Shown here: in pieces, positions 6,581 to 10,805 of the stretch | Position numbering within the stretch: position 1 is the stretch's first letter | How the letters are laid out: the number at the start of each line of letters is the position of its first letter | Assembly (NCBI GenBank): GCA_029939635.1 | Contig: JAOZSN010000102.1 | Coordinates: 1 to 10,805, forward strand | Origin: Deltaproteobacteria bacterium | GTDB taxonomy: Bacteria; Desulfobacterota; Desulfobulbia; Desulfobulbales; SURF-16 | Length of the DNA: 10,805 nt | Reading direction: 5' to 3' | Notes under the pieces: model-generated | The model's database searches: none | What the model was told of the DNA's origin: nothing | The model's input: the letters and a program-made list of their open reading frames with translations, nothing else | Made by a program: the position numbers and the translations under genes

Positions 6581-7096
6581 CTACAGTTTGCAAACACTGC
6601 TGATTGCTGTGAATATTTCTTCCAGACGGATAACGCCAATTATGGAACCGTTATCCACCACCGGTAAAACCTGCTCGTTGCTGTGGAGCATTATCGATAA
6701 GGCCTTGAGAAGAGAATCCTCGGCCTTGACCATTTTTTTGGTGGCAACCATAAAATCGCCAATGGGAGTATCCTTTTTCTCAGCACACTTACTGAAAAAA
6801 GAATCCTCCCATAAAATGGCAAGATTAGGATATTCTCCGTCCTTGCCTTGATGCCCCTTGGCCGGAGCCAGACGCTTATCATATGTTTGCAGGATGGTTT
6901 GCAGGTTAAGACGACCCACCAGTTGATATTTGTCATCCACAACCAGCAAGCCGCTATATCTGAGCCGCCCATTATCGCCACAGGTTGCCGCCATCAGCGT
7001 CTGCACGGCATCGCCTAATGTCTGGCTCTCCGTCACCTGGGGATATTTGTCAATTGGTACTATAAAATCTCTTACGACCGGGTTTTCTGCAGTCAC
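6581..7096 (-). CDS. Two-CBS-domain protein, operon partner of the SLC13 permease
   Basis: The 171-residue soluble protein has a first CBS domain at about 5-72 (VRDFIVPID, then SGLLVVDDKYQLVGRLNL), a linker with an insertion at about 73-108, and a second CBS domain at about 110-166 (PIGDFMVATKKMV, then VLPVVDNGSIIGVIRLEEIF). Paired CBS domains usually bind adenine nucleotides and act as energy or ionic-strength sensors. No enzymatic domain is attached. The start is placed at GTG 7096 because AGGAG lies 7 nt upstream; a TTG at 7114 in the same frame has no ribosome site. The permease starts 37 nt downstream with its own site, so the two are probably co-transcribed. A gating or regulatory role on the permease is inference. 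A paralogous but shorter CBS protein lies at 9575-9979. Confidence 0.88.
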   Translation of the reverse strand: MTAENPVVRDFIVPIDKYPQVTESQTLGDAVQTLMAATCGDNGRLRYSGLLVVDDKYQLVGRLNLQTILQTYDKRLAPAKGHQGKDGEYPNLAILWEDSFFSKCAEKKDTPIGDFMVATKKMVKAEDSLLKALSIMLHSNEQVLPVVDNGSIIGVIRLEEIFTAISSVCKL

Positions 7097-7103
7097 AAGC
7101 TCT

Positions 7104-7108
7104 CTCCT
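7104..7108 (-). promoter_or_regulatory. Ribosome binding site that fixes the CBS protein start
   Basis: The minus strand reads AGGAG here, 7 nt before the GTG at 7096. It lies inside the longer reading frame that begins at TTG 7114, which makes the shorter start the better choice. Confidence 0.75.
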
Positions 7109-7114
7109 CTTCAA

Positions 7115-7438
7115 AAGTTTTTAACAAAATTTCCTGTATATCTGGTGAGCCCCTTGCCCAGCGCTGGACGCACCTATCCTGTGGGCAGATTTTTCTTAAA
7201 AAATCTGCCTTGTGGCAAATGGGACTTTGCGGGATATTTTCCTGTCGATTACAGCAAATAAAACGTTAGGGTATCTTGAATAATTAGATATTTGGTTAGA
7301 GGACAAGGAACAGTGAAAAATAATAAACACCCATCCGGGCATAAACTCCGCATATTAGTAATATACGAGCATTTTTATTTTTTGCTGTGACGCAGTAATC
7401 GGGACAAATAGCAATTATTGAAGGTGCCCGTTAGGCTG
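7115..7438. other. Intergenic region between the response regulator and the CBS-permease operon
   Basis: No credible gene is present on either strand in these 324 bp. The part near the CBS gene is GC-richer and carries a hairpin and a palindrome (7158-7209). The part near the receiver gene is A/T-rich with a short imperfect dyad around ATATTAGTAATAT (about 7352-7364). I found no convincing sigma-70 or sigma-54 promoter. One GG-N10-GC occurs on the minus strand at about 7228-7241 but its flanks do not match the sigma-54 consensus. The CBS-permease promoter is expected here but cannot be pinned down by eye. Confidence 0.6.
7158..7209. repeat. Perfect 11-bp hairpin and 10-bp palindrome upstream of the CBS-permease operon
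   Basis: GGCAGATTTTT (7184-7194) and AAAAATCTGCC (7199-7209) form a perfect inverted repeat with a 4-base gap. Seventeen bases nearer the gene lies the gapless palindrome CCAGCGCTGG (7158-7167). Both are about 60-115 nt before the CBS start, where an operator or a leader structure would lie. Neither is followed by a T-run on either strand. Confidence 0.6.
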
Positions 7439-7882
7439 TTACCAGCTCTTACTCTTTAAAATTTTCTTCATTTCATCCTTGGACTTCTTTTCCAAGACCA
7501 GCATTCTCTTATTTTTGGCATTACTAATTTTCTCAAGAAGCACATTCAGGTCTACGGGTTTCTCCAGAAAATCTTCAGCTCCCAGCTTCATAGCCTCAAT
7601 ACCAGTCTGCACCGTGGCCTGACCAGTGAGAATTATTATTTCCAGGTCTGGCCGTTTTGCCTTGATCTGTTTCATGGTTTCAATGCCATTGATACCTGGC
7701 ATGGACAGATCCACTACGATGGCATCAAAATTTTTATCTTCAACCTGGGCAACGGCGTCCTCTCCGCTGGTGACAGAATTGACGTGCAGGCCGCGGGTTT
7801 CAAGGCGCTCGGAAAGAACTTCCAGGAACTGTTCCTCATCATCGACCAATAAGACATTAGCTCCTAAGTCATCATCTTTCAT
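7439..7882 (-). CDS. Single-domain response regulator (CheY-like receiver)
   Basis: The 147-residue protein is one receiver with all the key residues: acidic pair Asp14/Asp15 (LLVDDEE), phospho-acceptor Asp58 in VVDLSMPGINGIE, Thr86 in IILTGQA, and Lys108 in EKPVD. A basic, Lys-rich tail (about 122-147) replaces an output domain, so it cannot bind DNA through a known domain. It must act through a partner or as a phosphotransfer intermediate. The ATG at 7882 is chosen because GAGGAG lies 6 nt upstream; the frame could extend to 7927 without a ribosome site. It follows the receiver fusion gene by 114 nt with no promoter seen between them, so it is probably in the same sigma-54 transcript. Its receiver closely resembles the one in the fusion protein (both have LLVDDE, LSERL and MPGINGIE), suggesting duplication. 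Confidence 0.92.
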   Translation of the reverse strand: MKDDDLGANVLLVDDEEQFLEVLSERLETRGLHVNSVTSGEDAVAQVEDKNFDAIVVDLSMPGINGIETMKQIKAKRPDLEIIILTGQATVQTGIEAMKLGAEDFLEKPVDLNVLLEKISNAKNKRMLVLEKKSKDEMKKILKSKSW

Positions 7883-7888
7883 GCTTCT

Positions 7889-7894
7889 CTCCTC
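7889..7894 (-). promoter_or_regulatory. Ribosome binding site that fixes the receiver protein start
   Basis: The minus strand reads GAGGAG, 6 nt before the ATG at 7882. It falls inside the longer frame from 7927, so the 147-residue form is preferred. Confidence 0.75.
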
Positions 7895-7996
7895 ATGATT
7901 TTCGTTTTTTTGGGTGGCATGAGCCAATTTATTTTTCCAGACTGGATCTTTAATTTTCTATCCTGTTGATCCTGTCTCAAGCAGTTTCATTGACCA

Positions 7997-9202
7997 CTAC
8001 GCTGCCGCAACCTTTTTATAGGCATCATTGATGGTTGCTGACAGCTGTTCAACGTCTGTAGGTTTTTGCAGGTAGGCAAAGGCGCCCAGGTTCAGGCATG
8101 TTTCCCGATCCGCCTCTGAACCATGGCCTGTTAAAATTATGACTTCGATATTGGGGTTTGATTTCTTGGTCTGCTGCAGAACCTCAATGCCGTTAATGCC
8201 TGGCATCTTCAGGTCAAGCACCATGACATCAGGCTCATCACCATCAATAAAGTCCAAGGCCTGCTGGCCGTCAAACACGGCATAGGAGCCAACATTACGA
8301 TTTACCAGTCTTTCTGATAATGTTTCAACATACTCCCTTTCATCATCAACAAGCAGAACCTTAGGGGGCAATTCAAATTGTTGATCTCGATAGACGGAAG
8401 TGGTGTAGCCTTTACCCTTCACAACATCCACGCCATCAACGCCGGAAACAGAGCTGGCAATATTGGTTAATTTACTGGTCAGATTACTAAAACTGAAGGC
8501 ACTCTTGTCCACGCTCAAGGAAACATGATTGTTTCGTACTGAAACACCCACCTTTTGCCCTTTGGAGAGCAGAGCGAGTTCAACCTCAGCGGCAAGGGCC
8601 ATATCATTGACGGCCTGGCCGGAATCTTCTGTTTCAAGCAGAGAAGTTTTGGTGAAATTCTTTCGAATGAGTGCCACCACCTCAGCAGCACTCTGATCGC
8701 CAACCGGAACAACAATGTCATACAGCGTCTTGTCATAGGCCTCTTTGTTGAAGACAAAGTCTGTCCAGCCATAGGCGCTGACATCCGCAGCTTTAATGAG
8801 TTTTGCTGCTTCATTTTCATGGATTCCTGAAGCAACAGCCCTCTCCATCCTTTTTTCATTTGTGTCTACTAGGAGAACTTTTAAGACATGGGTTACATCT
8901 TGGGGAATCAACAGAGAGGTGAAGCCTGAGTAAAGTGAGTTTTGCTTTTGTGCTAACCTCCCAGCCATGACAGATTTTAGGTGAGCAACAGTGCGATCTC
9001 TCTCCAAGGTAAAACCATTAAAAATGGAGGTCTTTTTATAGAGAGATTGTTCCAGTTTGTTTCGAGGAGACAGATTCTGGTTACAGGCATCGCTGATTAT
9101 ATCGTCATCACTCACCACTGGTAAATTGAGTGCAGAGGACAGTTCCTGCCTGATTTCGTCTTCATTGGCAAATTTACTGAAAAACAGAGCAATGGATGAC
9201 AT
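7997..9202 (-). CDS. Fusion of cytidylate-kinase-like domain, BON-like domain and response-regulator receiver
   Basis: The protein has 401 residues from the ATG at 9202. Residues 1 to about 183 follow the cytidylate-kinase-like family (alternation of IALFFSKFAN, LNLPVVSDDDII, ERDRTVAHL, then LLVDTNEKRMERAV and ENEAAKLIKAAD). The glycine-rich P-loop expected near residues 4-14 is replaced by FFSKFANEDE, so ATP binding is doubtful and it may be a sensor rather than an enzyme. Residues about 195-262 look like a BON domain (ALAAEVELALLS, then VSVRNNHVSLSVD and SVSGVDGVDVV). Residues about 281-398 form a receiver with Asp286/Asp287, phospho-acceptor Asp330, Thr358 and Lys380. No DNA-binding output is present. 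A sigma-54 promoter lies 76 nt upstream, and the second receiver gene follows. The receiver is certain, the kinase-like assignment good, the BON call moderate. Confidence 0.87.
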   Translation of the reverse strand: MSSIALFFSKFANEDEIRQELSSALNLPVVSDDDIISDACNQNLSPRNKLEQSLYKKTSIFNGFTLERDRTVAHLKSVMAGRLAQKQNSLYSGFTSLLIPQDVTHVLKVLLVDTNEKRMERAVASGIHENEAAKLIKAADVSAYGWTDFVFNKEAYDKTLYDIVVPVGDQSAAEVVALIRKNFTKTSLLETEDSGQAVNDMALAAEVELALLSKGQKVGVSVRNNHVSLSVDKSAFSFSNLTSKLTNIASSVSGVDGVDVVKGKGYTTSVYRDQQFELPPKVLLVDDEREYVETLSERLVNRNVGSYAVFDGQQALDFIDGDEPDVMVLDLKMPGINGIEVLQQTKKSNPNIEVIILTGHGSEADRETCLNLGAFAYLQKPTDVEQLSATINDAYKKVAAA

Positions 9203-9209
9203 GGTGACA

Positions 9210-9215
9210 CTCCTT
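9210..9215 (-). promoter_or_regulatory. Ribosome binding site that fixes the receiver-fusion start
   Basis: AAGGAG on the minus strand lies 7 nt before the ATG at 9202. The same frame has an earlier ATG at 9256, but this would leave only about 10 nt of leader after the predicted sigma-54 transcription start at about 9266 and has no ribosome site. Confidence 0.8.
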
Positions 9216-9277
9216 TTTTGAGGTTCGCTCATAAAGTAATGGCTAATAACCATCATGGGCCTTTACGAAACACTCAT

Positions 9278-9292
9278 GCAACTGGTGTGCCA
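9278..9292 (-). promoter_or_regulatory. Sigma-54 (-24/-12) promoter of the receiver-fusion gene
   Basis: The minus strand reads TGGCAC-ACCAG-TTGC followed by A, which has the exact GG-N10-GC spacing and nearly all consensus bases of RpoN promoters. RNA would start at about 9266, giving a leader of roughly 64 nt before the ATG at 9202. Such promoters require an AAA+ activator; the only one in the window is at 1729-2919. Dyad sites lie 86-215 bp upstream, the usual distance for activator binding. Confidence 0.85.
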
Positions 9293-9377
9293 CGGAACAA
9301 CAAGCAAACTATTTAACAATATTACAGGTGGTTAGATAGACAACTACGAGAATACGGCAGGACGCGCCATGGGACAG

Positions 9378-9418
9378 AATGAAACATAAGTAACCGAAAC
9401 ACATGGCACTGTTTCATT
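9378..9418. repeat. 9-bp inverted repeat AATGAAACA / TGTTTCATT upstream of the sigma-54 promoter
   Basis: AATGAAACA (9378-9386) and TGTTTCATT (9410-9418) are perfect inverse copies with 23 bases between. The core ATGAAACA/TGTTTCAT occurs again in the hairpin at 9452-9493, making four copies within 113 bp and two pairs with nearly equal spacing (31 and 30 bp). The position suits an upstream activator site for the promoter at 9278-9292. Confidence 0.65.
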
Positions 9419-9451
9419 GAGTTCATGCGGGCTCACAGGCAAAACAGAAAA

Positions 9452-9493
9452 GCATGAAACATATTGAACCTATTGGTTCAATATGTTTCATGC
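9452..9493 (-). terminator. 19-bp perfect hairpin with T-rich tail, terminator of the DUF1538-PII-CBS operon
   Basis: GCATGAAACATATTGAACC and its exact inverse copy form a 19-bp stem with a 4-nt loop at 9471-9474. On the minus strand the stem is followed directly by TTTTCTGTTTT, as in an intrinsic terminator, and it lies about 80 nt after the CBS stop codon. The stem is longer and poorer in GC than usual, and its ATGAAACA words recur nearby, so it may also serve as a protein-binding site. Confidence 0.7.
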
Positions 9494-9574
9494 GGAACAG
9501 AAGAAGAAACACTCCATAACAAGAGGAAGTGTCAGGAAATACCGAGACCAATGACAGAATTCCAGCATAAGTTA

Positions 9575-9979
9575 CTAAAATAGCTCATTGTCAAGAATTA
9601 AAGAGGAGAGGGAAATCATGCCGATGATCTCACCCCCCTGTTCCACCGGTGCTCTTCGTATACCTGCCCGGTAAATCAGACGGGCAACATAGCGGATGTC
9701 CATATCGGCCGGCACGGTGATAACAGGCTTGGTCATGATTTCATAGACATTCACCTCAGACGGGGAACGACCAGCAATTATCACGCCTTTGATAAAATCT
9801 TGCACCACCAGCATACCCCAGGCATCATCTGCGTGGCGCTTTTCAACAAGTAGGCATGACACCTTTTCCAAGCGCATTTTAGCGGCAGCCTCCCTGGCCG
9901 TGGCCATGCCATCAATGGAAACAACCCCCTTATGCATCACATCCCTGGCCCGAACTATTGAACTGCTTTCATTCGTCAT
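9575..9979 (-). CDS. Two-CBS-domain protein (134 aa)
   Basis: The whole protein is a CBS pair. The first domain spans about 8-72 (ARDVMHKGVVSI, SCLLVEKRHADDAWGMLVVQDFIK) and the second about 77-130 (VYEIMTKPVITVP, RRAPVEQGGEIIGMISLSSLI). Such pairs bind adenine nucleotides and commonly regulate enzymes or transporters. The ATG at 9979 has AAGGGGAA about 6 nt upstream. It follows the P-II-like gene by 54 nt without a visible promoter, so it is probably the third gene of the DUF1538 operon, which ends at the hairpin 9452-9493. The second domain keeps the conserved arginine-rich RAGIRRAPV pattern. A role as a second sensor beside the P-II-like protein is inference. Confidence 0.9.
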   Translation of the reverse strand: MTNESSSIVRARDVMHKGVVSIDGMATAREAAAKMRLEKVSCLLVEKRHADDAWGMLVVQDFIKGVIIAGRSPSEVNVYEIMTKPVITVPADMDIRYVARLIYRAGIRRAPVEQGGEIIGMISLSSLILDNELF

Positions 9980-10033
9980 ATTTTTCCCCTTCTATTAATA
10001 AGTTCCTTGCTAATCACATAATAAGTAGCATCA

Positions 10034-10381
10034 TCAAAAATAAGTTTCTCGAACTTCATCTTTAAAACGTTCCACCTGACTCTCCAGACCCACCACATGC
10101 TCAATAGGGAGAACAAAGGCTATGCCGGTTCCTGGCTCATGGAATTTCCCTGCCTCCTTGATCGTGTCCAAAATCTTGAGGACAAGATGCTCTTCCACCA
10201 GGAGCATGATGATGTCGGTCTGCGCCTCCAGGGAAAGGCCGAAAAAGGTCTTGGCCTCATGGATGCCGGTGCCTCGAGCAGGGATGATCGTGGCCCCTGT
10301 GGCTCCCGCCTCTTTTGCAGTATCAACAATATGATCGGTAATATCAGCTTTTACTGAGGACAGTATGAGCTTAAAGCGCAT
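10034..10381 (-). CDS. P-II-like signalling protein next to DUF1538
   Basis: The 115-residue protein has a P-II-like layout: an N-terminal strand (FKLILSSV, 3-10), a helix (DITDHIVDTAKEAGATGATII, 13-33), ARGTG (35-39), a central strand (TDIIMLLVEEHLV, 55-67), a second helix and a final strand (GTGIAFVLPIEHVVGL, 84-99). The T-loop region (about 40-54) is short and lacks the uridylylated Tyr of GlnB/GlnK, so regulation by GlnD is unlikely. Classical P-II proteins sense ATP/ADP and 2-oxoglutarate and plug or regulate membrane transporters. The ATG at 10381 lies inside the last codons of the DUF1538 gene (11-nt overlap), so translation is probably coupled. By analogy with GlnK-AmtB it may regulate the DUF1538 protein, which is inference. 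Confidence 0.85.
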   Translation of the reverse strand: MRFKLILSSVKADITDHIVDTAKEAGATGATIIPARGTGIHEAKTFFGLSLEAQTDIIMLLVEEHLVLKILDTIKEAGKFHEPGTGIAFVLPIEHVVGLESQVERFKDEVRETYF

Positions 10382-10805
10382 TGCCTTTCTCCATTTTTTT
10401 AATTTTTCGATGGGTGAACCATTGCATAAACTGGGCATAGCCCATGACCGTAATGATAGGACAGAGGCTGGCAAAAGCAATAAGGCCAAAACCGTCCAAG
10501 GCAGGGTTTCGACCAGGAACAGTAGAGGCCAGACCAAGACCAAGGGCAGCCACCAATGGTACTGTGACGGTTGAGGTGGTAACCCCACCAGAATCATAGG
10601 CCAAGGCAACAATACTCTTTGGGGCAAAAATAGTTTGAATAATAACAATAACATAGCCAACAAGAATGTAAATATAGAGTGGCGTTCCAGTGACAATACG
10701 AAATGTCCCCAGGCTTATGCCAAAGGCAACCCCCACCGCAACCGTGATACGTAGTCCCCATTGCTTAATAGTGCCAGCCGACACCTCGCTGGCCTTAAAT
10801 GCCAC
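10371..10805 (-). CDS. DUF1538 multi-pass membrane protein, C-terminal part (start beyond the right edge)
   Basis: The frame is open to the right edge. The last visible codon there is GTG, but DUF1538 proteins are longer than the 144 residues seen, so this is most likely the C-terminal half. Visible features are about four hydrophobic segments, the conserved SGGVTTSTVTVP loop (about 73-84), the GLGLASTVPGRNP loop (about 88-100) and a basic cytoplasmic end (HRKIKKMEK). DUF1538 proteins are predicted transporters of unknown substrate, and a P-II-like gene next to them is a recurring pattern as I recall it. The gene overlaps the P-II-like start by 11 nt. Its location in an ion-transport neighbourhood is consistent with a transport role but does not identify the solute. 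Confidence 0.85.
   Translation of the reverse strand: MAFKASEVSAGTIKQWGLRITVAVGVAFGISLGTFRIVTGTPLYIYILVGYVIVIIQTIFAPKSIVALAYDSGGVTTSTVTVPLVAALGLGLASTVPGRNPALDGFGLIAFASLCPIITVMGYAQFMQWFTHRKIKKMEKGNAL

Noticed and set aside
7228..7241. GG-N10-GC on the minus strand before the CBS-permease operon as a sigma-54 promoter
   Set aside because: Only the GG and GC dinucleotides fit; the flanking bases do not match TGGCAC or TTGC.
9404..9421. Plus-strand TGGCAC resembling a sigma-54 -24 element
   Set aside because: The GC expected 10 bases after GG is TT, and no gene lies downstream on the plus strand.
10382..10696. In-frame N-terminal extension of the P-II-like protein
   Set aside because: It overlaps the DUF1538 coding sequence on the same strand and has no P-II homology; the P-II pattern begins exactly at the ATG at 10381.

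Overview
All eleven protein-coding genes I can support lie on the minus strand, so transcription runs from high to low coordinates. Base composition is moderate (mid-40s % GC by eye). The gene content (NhaD antiporter, SLC13 permease, DUF1538 plus a P-II-like protein, a cytidylate-kinase-like receiver fusion, and a NifX-like protein between a sigma-54 activator and a dCache histidine kinase) suggests a deltaproteobacterial sulfate reducer of the Desulfobulbales, such as a marine, Desulfotalea-like organism. That placement is inference from protein style and was not tested by a search.

Layout in transcription order. (1) 10805-9575: the C-terminal part of a DUF1538 membrane protein, a P-II-like protein overlapping it by 11 nt, and a two-CBS protein. 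They form an operon that probably ends at the strong hairpin 9452-9493. (2) 9292-7439: a very good sigma-54 (-24/-12) promoter, a 401-aa fusion of a degenerate cytidylate-kinase-like domain, a BON-like domain and a receiver, and then a 147-aa single-domain response regulator. (3) 7096-5050: a second two-CBS protein and an SLC13/DASS-type permease that lacks the usual SNT signatures, followed by a hairpin. (4) 4834-3009: a structured leader, the Na+/H+ antiporter NhaD, and a small HigA-like helix-turn-helix protein. (5) 2919-1: a PAS/AAA+ sigma-54 activator whose Fis-type DNA-binding helix is displaced by a frameshift, a NifX-like protein, and a membrane histidine kinase that runs off the left edge.

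Taken together, the window looks like an ion-transport and signalling island. Two or three transport proteins (NhaD, SLC13, DUF1538) are interleaved with nucleotide or energy sensors (two CBS proteins and a P-II-like protein) and phosphorelay parts (one kinase and two receivers with no DNA-binding output). There is also one sigma-54 activator and one clear sigma-54 promoter. The simplest model is that the kinase and receivers sense ion, pH or osmotic conditions while the activator drives the sigma-54 promoter. This wiring is inference. The sequence directly shows only co-location, operon spacing, the promoter and the dyad sites 86-215 bp upstream of it.

The most notable items are the sigma-54 promoter with two upstream dyads, the pseudokinase-BON-receiver fusion, the frameshift plus unusual Walker B motif in the only sigma-54 activator present, the structured nhaD leader that shares sequence words with the upstream dyads, and the SLC13 permease with rewritten substrate/sodium motifs. 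I saw no tRNA, rRNA, CRISPR, insertion sequence or transposase.
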